Made by a program: the position numbers and the translations under genes. DNA of 64,000 nt from Klebsiella aerogenes KCTC 2190 (GTDB lineage: Bacteria > Pseudomonadota > Gammaproteobacteria > Enterobacterales > Enterobacteriaceae): NCBI RefSeq assembly GCF_000215745.1, contig NC_015663.1, forward strand, positions 248,001-312,000, read 5' to 3'. Shown piece after piece: positions 26,041-35,971 of the stretch (the stretch's first letter is position 1; every line of letters starts with the position of its first letter). The notes under the pieces are model-generated. The model searched no databases and was not told the origin of the DNA. It was given only the letters and a program-made list of their open reading frames with translations.

Positions 26041-26622
26041 ATGAGCCATCTTTCCCTGGTGGATATCGCCGCGCGTTTTCCCACGCTGCCTGTCGACCTG
26101 AAATACGCTACCGCCGATAACATTACCGGCCAACCGATTTACCGCGAAGCCCGCTGCCTGCTGCACCCCGACGCGGCCGTCGCGCTGGAGAAATCTATCG
26201 CCATCGCCGCGCTGGCGGGCTATCGCCTGCTGGTACTTGACGCCTATCGTCCACAGCGCGCCCAGCAGCTGCTGTGGAATGCCTGCCCGAACCAGGATTA
26301 TGTCGTACCGGCCAATATCGGCTCCAACCACAGCCGCGGCACCGCCATCGACGTAACGCTACTCGATGAACATAACAACCTACTCGACATGGGCACCGCC
26401 TTTGACGAAATGGACGATCGCTCGCATCCCTACCACCCGGCGGTAGCTCAGGAGGCCCAGCGCAATCGCCTGTTGCTGAACGCCATTATGTTCGGCGGCG
26501 GCTTTAAAGGTATTACCACGGAATGGTGGCACTTCGAACTACCGGACGCGGCCGGTTATCCGCTACTCGATGATGTTTTCGCCTGTTTCTCCCCCGCTCA
26601 GATTGACGGAGTTTCACCATGA
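26041..26622 (+). CDS. ddpX: D-alanyl-D-alanine dipeptidase DdpX (VanX family)
   Basis: A 193-aa zinc dipeptidase. The VanX signature SNHSRGTAIDV (SxHxxGxAxD) supplies the His and Asp zinc ligands, and EWWHFEL supplies the catalytic Glu and third His. It hydrolyses D-Ala-D-Ala, letting the cell use the dipeptide released from the wall as an energy source. There is no signal peptide, so it is cytosolic, as expected if the dipeptide is imported by the transporter encoded next. Its stop overlaps the ddpA start (ATGA). Size equals E. coli DdpX (193 aa). Confidence 0.95.
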   Translation: MSHLSLVDIAARFPTLPVDLKYATADNITGQPIYREARCLLHPDAAVALEKSIAIAALAGYRLLVLDAYRPQRAQQLLWNACPNQDYVVPANIGSNHSRGTAIDVTLLDEHNNLLDMGTAFDEMDDRSHPYHPAVAQEAQRNRLLLNAIMFGGGFKGITTEWWHFELPDAAGYPLLDDVFACFSPAQIDGVSP

Positions 26623-28181
26623 ACATGACTCGCCCAGCATCCGTAGGTTTTCGCCCGTTACTGTTAGCCGCCGCGCTCTGCGCCGCCATCCCTTCCGCCT
26701 TTGCCGCGGTGCCGAAAGATATGCTGGTGATCGGCAAAGCCGCCGACCCGCAAACGCTCGACCCGGCCGTCACCATCGATAACAACGACTGGACGGTGAC
26801 CTACCCGGCCTACCAGCGGCTGGTCAAATACAAAACCGATAATGGCAAAGGTTCAACCGATGTCGAAGGCGATCTCGCCGAAAACTGGCAGGCCTCCGAC
26901 GACGGCAAAACCTGGACCTTCACTCTGCGCAAAGGCGCGCAGTTTGCCGACGGCTCGCCGGTGACGGCAGAGGCGGTCAAACTCTCTTTTGAACGCCTGA
27001 TGCGCATTAAACAGGGGCCATCGGAGGCGTTTCCCAGCGGGCTGAAGGTGGATGTCGTCGATCCGGCCACCGTACGTTTCACGCTGCCGGAATCTTTCGC
27101 GCCGTTCCTGCATACCCTCGCCAATGACGGCGCCTCCATCATTAACCCGGCGGTGCTGAAAGCCAACGCCGCCGATGACGCCCGCGCCTATTTGGCCGAG
27201 CACACCGCAGGCTCCGGCGCGTATAGCCTGCAGCGCTGGCAGAAAGGCCAACAGTTGGTGCTGGTACCCAACCCGCACTTCAGCGGCAACAAGCCGGCCT
27301 TTAAGCGCGTCACGGTGAAAATCATCGGCGAAAGCGCCGCTCGCCGTCTGCAGTTGACCAAGGGCGATTTGGATATCGCCGACGCCCTGCCGGTCGATCA
27401 GTTTGCGGCATTGAAGAAAGAGGACAAGGTGACGGTCTACGACTATCCGGCGCTGCGCGTCACCTATCTGTATCTCAACAACAGCAAAGCGCCGATGAAC
27501 CAGGCGGATCTGCGCCGCGCGGTGTCGTGGGCAACGGACTATAAAGGCATGGTCGACGGCATTCTCGGCGGTAACGGTAAGCAGATGCGCGGGCCGATCC
27601 CCGATGGCATGTGGGGTTACGACGCCAGCGCCATGCAGTATTCATTAGATCTCGACAAAGCCAAAGCGGCGCTGGACAAGGTAGCGGATAAGCCGAAAAC
27701 GCTGACGTTCCTCTACTCTGATAACGATCCGAACTGGGAGCCGATTGCGCTCTCCACTCAGGCCAACCTGCAGGCGCTGGGTATCCAGGTCAAGCTGGAG
27801 AAACTGGCCAACGCCACCATGCGCGAGCGTGTGGGTAAAGGTGATTACGACATCGCTATCGGTAACTGGAGCCCGGATTTCGCTGACCCCTATATGTTTA
27901 TGAACTACTGGTTCGAGTCGGACAAAAAAGGGCTGCCGGGAAACCGCGCGTTCTACGATAACCCGCAGGTTGATGCGTTGTTGAAACAGGCGGTTGCCAC
28001 CACCGATCAGGCGGCGCGGACCAAAGATTATCAGCAGGCGCAAAAAACCGTCATTGATGACGCCGCCTACGTCTACCTGTTCCAGAAGAACTATCAGGTC
28101 GCCATGAACAAGGAGGTGAAAGGCTTCGTTTTCAACCCGATGCTTGAGCAGATTTACAATATCGCCGACATGCACAAGTAG
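26619..28181 (+). CDS. ddpA: D,D-dipeptide ABC transporter, periplasmic binding protein DdpA
   Basis: 520 aa with a cleaved signal peptide (LLLAAALCAAIPSAFA) and the family 5 extracellular solute-binding fold (AENWQASDDGKTWTFTLRKGAQFADGSPVTAEAVK, typical of DppA/OppA relatives). It captures dipeptides in the periplasm for DdpBCDF. ATG 26619 overlaps ddpX; a second ATG two codons on is possible. It is separated from ddpB by 60 bp. Confidence 0.93.
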   Translation: MNMTRPASVGFRPLLLAAALCAAIPSAFAAVPKDMLVIGKAADPQTLDPAVTIDNNDWTVTYPAYQRLVKYKTDNGKGSTDVEGDLAENWQASDDGKTWTFTLRKGAQFADGSPVTAEAVKLSFERLMRIKQGPSEAFPSGLKVDVVDPATVRFTLPESFAPFLHTLANDGASIINPAVLKANAADDARAYLAEHTAGSGAYSLQRWQKGQQLVLVPNPHFSGNKPAFKRVTVKIIGESAARRLQLTKGDLDIADALPVDQFAALKKEDKVTVYDYPALRVTYLYLNNSKAPMNQADLRRAVSWATDYKGMVDGILGGNGKQMRGPIPDGMWGYDASAMQYSLDLDKAKAALDKVADKPKTLTFLYSDNDPNWEPIALSTQANLQALGIQVKLEKLANATMRERVGKGDYDIAIGNWSPDFADPYMFMNYWFESDKKGLPGNRAFYDNPQVDALLKQAVATTDQAARTKDYQQAQKTVIDDAAYVYLFQKNYQVAMNKEVKGFVFNPMLEQIYNIADMHK

Positions 28182-28241
28182 CGGGCCGTCTCTCCATCTT
28201 GTCGAGTCGGGCCGTCGCAGGCCCGGCCGAGGAGCGCCATC

Positions 28242-29261
28242 ATGAGTTTCTGGGGTTTAATACGGCAGCGCTGTTGGGGGCTGATTTTAGTTGTCGCCGG
28301 CGTCTGCGTGATTACCTTTATTATTTCGCACCTGATTCCCGGCGACCCGGCGCGGCTGCTGGCGGGCGATCGCGCCAGCGATGAAATCGTCCGCCATATT
28401 CGCCAGCAGCTGGGGCTGGATTTACCGCTCTGGCAGCAGTTTGCCCGCTACGTTGACGCCCTGCTCCACGGCGATCTCGGCACCTCGATTCGCACCGGCC
28501 GCCCGGTACTGGAAGATTTAAAGACCTTCTTCCCGGCGACGCTGGAGCTGGCCTTTTGCGCGCTGCTGATTGCCCTGCTGGTCGGCATCCCGCTCGGCGT
28601 GCTGTCGGCGGTTTACCGCAATCGCTGGACCGATCACCTGGTGCGCCTGATGGCGCTGACCGGCATTTCAACCCCGGCGTTCTGGCTCGGTCTCGGGGTA
28701 ATCGTGCTGTTTTACGGCAAGCTCGATTGGCTACCCGGCAGCGGCAGGCTCGATGACTGGTTCGATCCGCCCACCCGTGTCAGCGGTTTTTATCTGCTGG
28801 ATTCACTGCTGGAAGGCAATATTGAAGTCTTCTTCAATGCCCTGCAGCACCTCATTTTGCCGGCGGCCACCCTTGCCTTCGTTCATCTTGGCATCGTCGC
28901 CCGGCAGATCCGCTCGGCAATGCTCGAGCAGCTCAATGAGGATTACATTCGGACCGCGTTAGCCAGCGGCCTGCCGAAATTCACCATTGTGGTGCGCTAT
29001 GCGCTACCCAACGCGCTGATCCCCTCCATCACCGTGCTCGGGCTGGCGCTGGGCGATCTGCTGTACGGCGCGGTGCTCACGGAAACGGTGTTCGCCTGGC
29101 CTGGAATGGGCGCTTACGTGGTGTCTTCGATTCAGGCGCTCGATTTCCCCGCCGTGATGGGCTTCGCCATCGTGGTCTCCTTTGCTTACGTACTGGTCAA
29201 CCTGGTAGTCGACCTGCTCTATTTATGGATCGACCCGCGCATGGGTCGGGGAGAAAGCTAA
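28242..29261 (+). CDS. ddpB: D,D-dipeptide ABC transporter permease DdpB
   Basis: 339 aa with six membrane spans and the DppB/OppB-type architecture (an N-terminal span, the long periplasmic loop, then the permease core). The EAA-like cytoplasmic loop reads NEDYIRTALASGLPKFTIVVRYALPNALIPS. GAGGAG lies upstream of the ATG. It pairs with DdpC. Confidence 0.94.
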   Translation: MSFWGLIRQRCWGLILVVAGVCVITFIISHLIPGDPARLLAGDRASDEIVRHIRQQLGLDLPLWQQFARYVDALLHGDLGTSIRTGRPVLEDLKTFFPATLELAFCALLIALLVGIPLGVLSAVYRNRWTDHLVRLMALTGISTPAFWLGLGVIVLFYGKLDWLPGSGRLDDWFDPPTRVSGFYLLDSLLEGNIEVFFNALQHLILPAATLAFVHLGIVARQIRSAMLEQLNEDYIRTALASGLPKFTIVVRYALPNALIPSITVLGLALGDLLYGAVLTETVFAWPGMGAYVVSSIQALDFPAVMGFAIVVSFAYVLVNLVVDLLYLWIDPRMGRGES

Positions 29262-30155
29262 GTGATGATGACTCAGGAACAACCGCTTCCACGGCCAAAG
29301 GCTGAAAAAAGCGGCCACTGGAAGCGTCGTTGGTGGTTGATCCGCCAGAGCCCGCTAACGCTGATTGGCGCAGCGATCATGCTGATCATGCTGTTTTTAA
29401 TGATCTTCTCGCCGTGGCTGACGCCGCACGATCCTAACGCTATCAACCTTGCCGCGCGTCTGCAGGCGCCGTCGTTCGATCACTGGTTTGGTACCGACGA
29501 GGTTGGCCGCGATCTGTTCAGCCGCGTACTGATCGGCAGCCAGCAGTCGGTGGCCGCCGGGCTGGCGGTGGTATTGATCGCCGGGATCAGCGGCTCGCTG
29601 CTGGGCTGTCTCTCCGGGGTGCTTGGCGGGCGCAGCGACGCGCTGATTATGCGTCTGATGGACATTATGCTGTCGATTCCGTCGCTGGTGTTGACCATGG
29701 CGCTGGCGGCGGCGTTAGGCCCGAGCCTGTTCAACGCGATGCTGGCGATCGCCATCGTGCGTATTCCATTTTACGTGCGCCTGGCGCGCGGCCAGACGCT
29801 GGTGGTTCGTCAGCATACTTTCGTCGAGGCCTCGGTGACGTTTGGCGCCTCGCGCTGGCATCTGATCAGCTGGCATATTCTGCGTAACGCCCTGCCGCCG
29901 CTGGTGGTGCAGGCCTCGTTGGATATCGGCAGCGCGATCCTGATGGCCGCCACGCTCGGTTTTATTGGCCTCGGCGCCCAGCAGCCCACCGCGGAATGGG
30001 GCGCGATGGTCGCTAACGGCCGCAACTACGTGCTCGATCAGTGGTGGTACTGCGCCTTCCCCGGCGCGGCGATCCTGATCACCGCCGTCGGCTTTAACCT
30101 GTTTGGCGATGGCATCCAGGATCTACTGGATCCCAAAGCCGGAGGGCGCAACTAA
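29262..30155 (+). CDS. ddpC: D,D-dipeptide ABC transporter permease DdpC
   Basis: 297 aa, close to E. coli DdpC (298 aa) along its length. Family blocks are FGTDEVGRDLFSRVLIGSQQS, MRLMDIMLSIPSLVLTMALAAALG and EASVTFGASRWHLISWHILRNALPP (EAA loop). The GTG at 29262 has the better Shine-Dalgarno spacing; ATG codons at 29265 and 29268 are alternatives. The stop overlaps the ddpD start by one base. Confidence 0.94.
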   Translation: MMMTQEQPLPRPKAEKSGHWKRRWWLIRQSPLTLIGAAIMLIMLFLMIFSPWLTPHDPNAINLAARLQAPSFDHWFGTDEVGRDLFSRVLIGSQQSVAAGLAVVLIAGISGSLLGCLSGVLGGRSDALIMRLMDIMLSIPSLVLTMALAAALGPSLFNAMLAIAIVRIPFYVRLARGQTLVVRQHTFVEASVTFGASRWHLISWHILRNALPPLVVQASLDIGSAILMAATLGFIGLGAQQPTAEWGAMVANGRNYVLDQWWYCAFPGAAILITAVGFNLFGDGIQDLLDPKAGGRN

Positions 30156-31144
30156 TGGAAAATCGGGTCTTAACTATCGATAACGTTCGCCTGAGTTTCC
30201 CGGTCTATCAGGGCCAGGTCAACGTGCTGAATAATATCTCGCTGCACATCGATCGCGGTGAAATCGTCGGCGTGGTGGGCGAGTCGGGTTCTGGTAAATC
30301 GGTGACCGCGATGCTGGCGATGCGGTTGCTTCCCGCCGGCAGCTATCATATTCATAGCGGCGCTATCACCCTGATGGGTCACGATATGCTCAACCTGACG
30401 GAAAAAACGCTACGCGATATTCGCGGCAGCAAGGTCGCGATGATTTTTCAGGAGCCGATGACCGCGCTTAACCCCACCCGACGCATCGGTAAGCAGATGG
30501 CAGACGTCATCCGCCAGCACCGTCCCATGTCGTTGCGTGAAGCGCGCGCCCGCGCCGTCGAGCTGCTGGCGGATATGCAAATTGCCGATCCGCAAAGCGT
30601 GCTCAAGCGCTATCCCTTCGAACTCTCCGGCGGCATGCGCCAGCGGGTGATGATCGCTATCGCCTTCTCCTGCGAACCCGACCTGCTGATTGCCGACGAA
30701 CCGACCACCGCGCTGGACGTCACCGTGCAGCGTCAGGTACTGCGCCTGTTAAAGCAAAAGGCCCAGGCGACCGGCACAGCGGTGCTGTTTATCAGCCATG
30801 ATATGGCAGTGGTCTCTCAGGTGTGCGATCGGCTGTACGTCATGTACGCCGGCGCGGTCATTGAAAGCGGCAACACCGGAGAAGTGCTGCAGCAGCCGCA
30901 GCATCCCTACTCTATTGGCCTGTTAAACAGCGCCCCCGACAATGGCGAACCGCGCACGCCGCTACGTTCTATTCCCGGCACCGTGCCGAATCTGGCGCGT
31001 CTTCCCGCCGGCTGCGCCTTCCGCGAACGCTGCTTCGCCGCGGGTGAAGCCTGCGGTATCACCCCCACGCTGCAGGCTCATGATAGCGCCGCCGATAGAC
31101 AGGCTGCCTGCTGGTACCCGCAACGGGAGAACGCCCATGTCTGA
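30155..31144 (+). CDS. ddpD: D,D-dipeptide ABC transporter ATPase DdpD
   Basis: A 329-aa ABC ATPase. Walker [10 protein letters not shown], signature LSGGMRQRV, Walker [13 protein letters not shown] and switch His in ISHDMAVV. The C-terminal oligopeptide/dipeptide transporter extension has cysteines in [14 protein letters not shown], a possible Fe-S or zinc site seen in Dpp/Opp ATPases. Its 3' end overlaps ddpF by 8 bp. Confidence 0.94.
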   Translation: MENRVLTIDNVRLSFPVYQGQVNVLNNISLHIDRGEIVGVVGESGSGKSVTAMLAMRLLPAGSYHIHSGAITLMGHDMLNLTEKTLRDIRGSKVAMIFQEPMTALNPTRRIGKQMADVIRQHRPMSLREARARAVELLADMQIADPQSVLKRYPFELSGGMRQRVMIAIAFSCEPDLLIADEPTTALDVTVQRQVLRLLKQKAQATGTAVLFISHDMAVVSQVCDRLYVMYAGAVIESGNTGEVLQQPQHPYSIGLLNSAPDNGEPRTPLRSIPGTVPNLARLPAGCAFRERCFAAGEACGITPTLQAHDSAADRQAACWYPQRENAHV

Positions 31145-32081
31145 GACGCTATTAACCCTCAATGATGTGCACCTGACCTTTGCCGCGCAGAAAAACTGGC
31201 GCGGGAAAGTCATCGAACGCGTCTATGCGCTAAACGGGCTGGATATGACGGCCAGGCGCGGCGAAACCTTAGGGATCGTTGGCGAATCCGGATGTGGGAA
31301 AAGCACCCTGGCGAAGCTGCTGATGGGGATGTTAAAGCCCTCTTCCGGCCACTTCACCCGCGCGCCGGCGCGCGGCGAAAACCAGAGCGGACGCATGCAG
31401 ATGGTGTTTCAGGATCCGCTCTCATCGCTGGATCCGCGGCTACCGGTCTGGCGCACCATCACCGAACCGGTGTGGATCCAGTCGCGCATGCCTGAAAAGG
31501 CGCGTCGCGATCTCGCCGAGCAGCTGGCGCTACAGGTGGGGATCCGTAGCGAATATCTCGATCGGCTGCCGCACGCTTTTTCCGGCGGCCAGCGCCAGCG
31601 TATCGCCATCGCCCGCGCGCTCTCGTCGCAGCCGGAGATAATCGTGCTTGATGAGCCGACTTCGGCGCTGGACATCTCGGTGCAGGCGCAGATCCTTAAT
31701 CTGCTGGTCGAACTCCAGCAGCGGCAGAATCTCACCTACGTGCTGATTTCGCATAACGTCTCGGTGATACGCCATATGAGCGATCGGGTGGCGGTGATGT
31801 ATCTCGGGCAAATCGTTGAGATGGGGGAGGCGCGGCAGGTGCTGGATAGCCCCGCGCATCCTTATACCCGGCTATTGATGGAGTCGGTACCGCGCATCGG
31901 TTCGCCATTAGGCGCAGGCGTGCGCAATACCGAACTACCGGGCAACCGCCGGCTACCGACGGGATGCTTCTTTCGGGAACGCTGTCCTTACGCCAGCCAG
32001 GGCTGCGAACGGCCGCAGCCGCTGGAGGCGCAAGCGAATGGCGCGCAGGTCCGCTGCTGGAAAGCGCAAACAATAAGATGA
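31137..32081 (+). CDS. ddpF: D,D-dipeptide ABC transporter ATPase DdpF
   Basis: A 314-aa ABC ATPase forming a heterodimer with DdpD. Walker A GESGCGKST, signature FSGGQRQRI, Walker B IIVLDEPTSALD, then ISHNVSVI. The C-terminal cysteine cluster CFFRERCPYASQGC matches the DdpD extension. ATG at 31137 ([10 protein letters not shown]) has CGGGAGA upstream; longer readings of this frame only extend over ddpD. It is the last gene of ddpXABCDF. Confidence 0.94.
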   Translation: MSETLLTLNDVHLTFAAQKNWRGKVIERVYALNGLDMTARRGETLGIVGESGCGKSTLAKLLMGMLKPSSGHFTRAPARGENQSGRMQMVFQDPLSSLDPRLPVWRTITEPVWIQSRMPEKARRDLAEQLALQVGIRSEYLDRLPHAFSGGQRQRIAIARALSSQPEIIVLDEPTSALDISVQAQILNLLVELQQRQNLTYVLISHNVSVIRHMSDRVAVMYLGQIVEMGEARQVLDSPAHPYTRLLMESVPRIGSPLGAGVRNTELPGNRRLPTGCFFRERCPYASQGCERPQPLEAQANGAQVRCWKAQTIR

Positions 32082-32403
32082 GATCGGGCGCCGCCCGGTG
32101 CTACTGTTATCGGTTTGCAACGGTTTTGTGTACGGAAAACATGTGCTTTGTGTTAATTCAGAGCACATTGCGCTCCCGATATTTCTTCTGCGTTATGGCT
32201 CTCATGGCGCAGGGAGCGCACAGACCGTAGGCCGGATAAGGCGAAGCCGCCATCCGGCGCAAAAGCGGTGTCTTATCCGCGGATATTGCCCGGCGGCGCT
32301 GCGCTTGCACGGGACTACAGATCCAGTGCAATGGGTGGCCCAGTGCCATAGGTAGCCCGGGGAAGGCGCTTACGCCGCCCCCGGGTCAGCCGTTATAAAT
32401 GAA
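32082..32403. repeat. Intergenic region with REP/BIME-like palindromes
   Basis: Between ddpF and the convergent aldehyde dehydrogenase. At 32230-32259 the sequence reads GGCCGGATAAGGCGAAGCCG followed by CCATCCGGC, a typical enterobacterial REP unit. Another GC-rich imperfect palindrome (CCCGGGGAAGGCG...CGCCCCCGGG) lies at about 32355-32384. Such clusters end transcripts and bind gyrase or IHF. No gene is seen. Confidence 0.7.
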
Positions 32404-33924
32404 TCAAAACAGCCCCAACGGCGCAGTGCCGTAGCTCACCAGCAGGTTTTTGGTCTGTTGATAGGCTTCCAGCGCCATCTTGTGGGTTTCCCGCCCGACG
32501 CCGGACTGCTTATACCCGCCAAACGCGGCATGCGCCGGGTAAACGTGATAGCAGTTGGTCCACACTCGTCCGGCCTTGATGCCGCGCCCCATGCGGTACG
32601 CCAGGTTAGTATCCCGCGTCCACACCCCGGCCCCTAAACCAAACTGCGTCTGGTTCGCGATCGCCAGCGCCTCCGCCTCGTCCTTAAAGGTGGTCACGCC
32701 GATGACCGGGCCAAAGATCTCCTCCTGGAAGCTGCGCATCTCGTTGTGCCCTTTAATCAGCGTCGGCTGAATATAGAAGCCGCTATCCAGCTCGGCGGTA
32801 ATGCTCGCGCGATCGCCGCCGGTGAGGATCTGCCCGCCTTCATCACGAGCGATCTTGATATATGACAGGATCTTATCGAACTGCTGGCGTGATGCCTGAG
32901 CGCCGATCATCGTTTCGGTATCAAACGGATCGCCGCGACGGATCTGCATCACTTTTGCCATTACCCGCTCCATAAACGGCTCGTAGATCGATTCGTGGAT
33001 CAACGCGCGCGACGGACAAGTACAGACTTCTCCCTGATTGAAGAAGCCCAGTACCAGCCCTTCCACCGCCTTCTCGATAAACTCCTCCTCGCCATCCATT
33101 ACGTCGGCAAAATAGATATTCGGCGATTTGCCGCCCAGCTCAACGGTACAGGGAATAATATTCTCCGCCGCGCAGGCCATAATATGACGGCCTACCGGCG
33201 TCGAGCCGGTAAAGGCGATTTTAGCGATCCGCTTGCTGGTGGCCAGCGCTTCGCCGGCCTCTTTGCCAAAGCCCTGCACCACGTTCAACACCCCTGCCGG
33301 GAAGAGATCGCCGATAATTTCCATCAGCAAAGTAATACTCAGCGGCGTCTGCTCCGCCGGTTTTAAGACCACGCAGTTGCCTGCCGCCAGCGCGGGCGCC
33401 AGTTTCCATGCCGCCATCAGCAGCGGGAAGTTCCACGGAATAATTTGCCCAACCACGCCTAACGGTTCGTGGAAATGATAAGCCACGGTGGTGTCGTCAA
33501 TTTCGGCGGTACTGCCTTCCTGCGCGCGCAGACAACCGGCGAAATAGCGGAAATGATCGACCGCCAGCGGCAGGTCGGCGTTCAGGGTTTCGCGGATTGG
33601 TTTGCCGTTATCCCAGCTCTCCGCTACCGCCAGATACTCCAGATTCTCCTGAATGCGGTCGGCGACCTGCAGCAGAAGATGAGAACGCTGCTGTACCGAG
33701 GTTCGCCCCCAGGCGTCCGCCGCCCGGTGTGCCGCATCAAGGGCCAAATCGATATCTTTGGCATCGGAACGGGGAAACTGCGCAATGTTGCTCCCATCGA
33801 CGGGAGAAGTATTCATGAAATATTCGCCGCTTAACGGCTCGACGAATTTACCGTCTATGAAGTTGCCGTAGGCCGATTTGAATGAAACCAAAGCGCCCGG
33901 TTTGCCAGGATGAACATAACGCAT
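32404..33924 (-). CDS. NAD-dependent aldehyde dehydrogenase (AcoD/ExaC/AldB type)
   Basis: A 506-aa aldehyde dehydrogenase superfamily enzyme. The NAD fold is visible in [11 protein letters not shown], the catalytic Glu in VELGGKSPN, and the catalytic Cys in [14 protein letters not shown]. The Cys-Thr-Cys arrangement is typical of AcoD/AldB acetaldehyde dehydrogenases. It oxidises acetaldehyde or similar aldehydes to acids. Good Shine-Dalgarno (AAGGAG) before the ATG. A sigma-54 promoter at 34001-34016 drives it, and the divergent AcoR-like activator is the obvious regulator. Confidence 0.92.
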   Translation of the reverse strand: MRYVHPGKPGALVSFKSAYGNFIDGKFVEPLSGEYFMNTSPVDGSNIAQFPRSDAKDIDLALDAAHRAADAWGRTSVQQRSHLLLQVADRIQENLEYLAVAESWDNGKPIRETLNADLPLAVDHFRYFAGCLRAQEGSTAEIDDTTVAYHFHEPLGVVGQIIPWNFPLLMAAWKLAPALAAGNCVVLKPAEQTPLSITLLMEIIGDLFPAGVLNVVQGFGKEAGEALATSKRIAKIAFTGSTPVGRHIMACAAENIIPCTVELGGKSPNIYFADVMDGEEEFIEKAVEGLVLGFFNQGEVCTCPSRALIHESIYEPFMERVMAKVMQIRRGDPFDTETMIGAQASRQQFDKILSYIKIARDEGGQILTGGDRASITAELDSGFYIQPTLIKGHNEMRSFQEEIFGPVIGVTTFKDEAEALAIANQTQFGLGAGVWTRDTNLAYRMGRGIKAGRVWTNCYHVYPAHAAFGGYKQSGVGRETHKMALEAYQQTKNLLVSYGTAPLGLF

Positions 33925-34000
33925 AGCAATCTCCTTCTGTAGGGTTAAGGCGCAGCGGCGTGGTGATTTTTGCTATTGTCCGCTGCACGCTTTTTCCTGT

Positions 34001-34016
34001 AGCAGGGGTTATGCCA
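34001..34016 (-). promoter_or_regulatory. Sigma-54 (-24/-12) promoter of the aldehyde dehydrogenase gene
   Basis: On the minus strand this reads TGGCATAACCCCTGCT. It has the invariant GG and GC with exactly ten bases between them, against the consensus TGGCAC-N5-TTGCA. It points at the aldehyde dehydrogenase and predicts a leader of about 65 nt. The neighbour encodes a GAFTGA-containing sigma-54 activator. Confidence 0.8.
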
Positions 34017-34112
34017 GGTTTGCGTACTTCACATAAAATTCATAATTTCCAAATAATTACATATATCCCTCTGCCGATTCGCGTCCTCTTTGTCGCACAG
34101 GATCCCGCTTCT

Positions 34113-34131
34113 GTGTTGCGAATCGCAACAC
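34113..34131. promoter_or_regulatory. 19-bp palindromic enhancer (upstream activator site) for the AcoR-like regulator
   Basis: GTGTTGCGAATCGCAACAC is a perfect palindrome around A34122. It lies about 100 bp upstream of the sigma-54 promoter and 59 bp before the regulator start. A weaker TTGC...GCAA pair follows at 34145-34161. This is the distance and symmetry expected of an enhancer for a Fis-type sigma-54 activator, and it may also mediate autoregulation. Confidence 0.75.
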
Positions 34132-34189
34132 CAAGAAAACCAAATTGCTACAATATTGCAACACAAACCAGCCGACCACGAGGTGCGCC

Positions 34190-35971
34190 GTGCAAGGAAA
34201 TCCGTTCACTATCACCCCCGAGGCGCAGTCCAGCACGCTGCTGAGCGACTCCTGGCAACGCAGCCAGCGTTATGGCCTGCAGCCAACGAGCGACGAATTT
34301 CCGCGCCTGCGCGGCGGCGAACTGGCCGACGTGCTGGAAAGCAACCGCAGCCTACAACGGCTGGCGCAACCGGTGGCGACGCCGCTGGCGCAACGTGCCG
34401 CCGGGCTGCAATCGGTAGTGATTCTTTCCGATGCCAGCGGGCTGGTGCTCCAAACCTTCGGCAATAGCGCAGCGATGGAAAAAGCGCAAAGCTTCGCGCT
34501 GGAGCCAGGCAATATCTGGAGCGAAAGCGGTCGCGGCACCAACGCTATCGGTACCGCGCTGGCGATTGACGACAGCTGCGAAGTCGAAGGCCGCCAACAC
34601 TATTTAACCCGTAATCAGGATTTGTATTGCGCGGCGGTTCCCCTACAAAGCCCCGATGGCCAGATTGCCGGGGCGCTGGATATTTCCGGCCCGGCGCATA
34701 TCCCGCATCCCCACTCTCTGGCGTGGATAAAAGAGGCCGCCAAACAGATTGAATATCTGTGGGTGAAACAGAGTCTGCATCCGCAACAGTGGTTAATGAG
34801 CCTGCACTCGCGGGTACAGAAGCTCGATAGCGCCGAAGAGCTGCTGCTGGTTTTCTCCGATAACCTGCTGACCGCGGCCAATCGCCTGGCCATCCGCGAA
34901 CTGGGCCTGCAGGCCGGACAGATCGGACAGATGACCTTCCAGCAGTTGTTCCCCCGCCTGACGCAAACGGCGGTCAGCGTGCCGCTACCGATGACCTTCC
35001 AGCAACGTGGCTACTACTACCGTCTGCGCGCGCCAACCCGCGCCAGCGTCGCCGTCCCCGCACAACCAGCACTTAACCTGCCGTTTTGCGCGTCCGGCGA
35101 AGGCGAGAAAATGGTCCGCCTGCTCAACGCCGGTATCGCGTTGTGTATCGAAGGCGAAACCGGCTGCGGCAAAGAGTTCCTCAGCCGTGAACTGCATGCG
35201 CATAGCCGCTGGCGCAGCGGTAAATTTGTCGCCATCAACTGCGCGGCCATTCCAGAATCGCTGATTGAATCGGAGCTTTTCGGCTATCAGGCGGGGGCCT
35301 TTACCGGCGCGAATAAAAACGGCTATATCGGCAAAATTCGCGAAGCCGATGGTGGGGTGCTGTTCCTCGATGAAATCGGCGATATGCCGCTGGCTCTGCA
35401 AACCCGTCTGCTGCGGGTATTGCAGGAAAAAGAGGTCATGCCGCTGGGTGGGAATCGCAGCGCGCCGGTGAACTTCGCCTTGATTTGCGCTACCCACCGT
35501 CATCTCGCGCAGCGTGTCGCCGAAGGCGCATTTCGCGAAGACCTGCTCTACCGCCTGCGCGAGTATGCTTTTACCATCCCGCCGCTACGCCAATGGCCTG
35601 AACTCAAGCAGTTTATTCCAGCGTTGTGGCGCTCGCTTGGCGCGGCAGAACGCCATATAACCCTCTCTGACGCGTTGATTCATCAACTGACATTATGTCG
35701 TTGGCCGGGTAACGTGCGTCAGTTGCAAAGCCTGCTCAAAGTCCTGTTGGCGCTGGCGGACGATGGCGAATGCCTGGGCGTCGCGGCGCTGCCGGAGGAG
35801 TATCAAAGCGCGCAGCAAACCAGCGCTCCGGGCGGGCTTCAACAACATGATGCAAAGCTGATTGCCGATACGCTGGCCCGCTTTAACGGCAATGTGAGTA
35901 AAGCGGCGCAGGCGTTAGGCGTCGCGCGCAGCACGCTGTATCGACGGGCCGCGCGCGTACAAAGGAAGTGA
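34190..35971 (+). CDS. Sigma-54-dependent activator, AcoR family
   Basis: 593 aa. A GAF-type sensor domain fills the N-terminal third (LSDASGLVLQTFG, GRGTNAIGTALA, CAAVPLQSPDGQIAGALDISG). The AAA+ domain follows with Walker A GETGCGKE, the sigma-54 contact loop GAFTGA, Walker B GGVLFLDEIGDM and the arginine region FREDLLYRL. A Fis-type helix-turn-helix (NGNVSKAAQALGVARSTLYRRA) ends it. GTG at 34190 has GAGG six bases upstream, and the frame extends to a TTG at 34145 without a good site. It is divergent from the aldehyde dehydrogenase it presumably activates in response to an aldehyde or ketone precursor. Confidence 0.9.
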   Translation: MQGNPFTITPEAQSSTLLSDSWQRSQRYGLQPTSDEFPRLRGGELADVLESNRSLQRLAQPVATPLAQRAAGLQSVVILSDASGLVLQTFGNSAAMEKAQSFALEPGNIWSESGRGTNAIGTALAIDDSCEVEGRQHYLTRNQDLYCAAVPLQSPDGQIAGALDISGPAHIPHPHSLAWIKEAAKQIEYLWVKQSLHPQQWLMSLHSRVQKLDSAEELLLVFSDNLLTAANRLAIRELGLQAGQIGQMTFQQLFPRLTQTAVSVPLPMTFQQRGYYYRLRAPTRASVAVPAQPALNLPFCASGEGEKMVRLLNAGIALCIEGETGCGKEFLSRELHAHSRWRSGKFVAINCAAIPESLIESELFGYQAGAFTGANKNGYIGKIREADGGVLFLDEIGDMPLALQTRLLRVLQEKEVMPLGGNRSAPVNFALICATHRHLAQRVAEGAFREDLLYRLREYAFTIPPLRQWPELKQFIPALWRSLGAAERHITLSDALIHQLTLCRWPGNVRQLQSLLKVLLALADDGECLGVAALPEEYQSAQQTSAPGGLQQHDAKLIADTLARFNGNVSKAAQALGVARSTLYRRAARVQRK

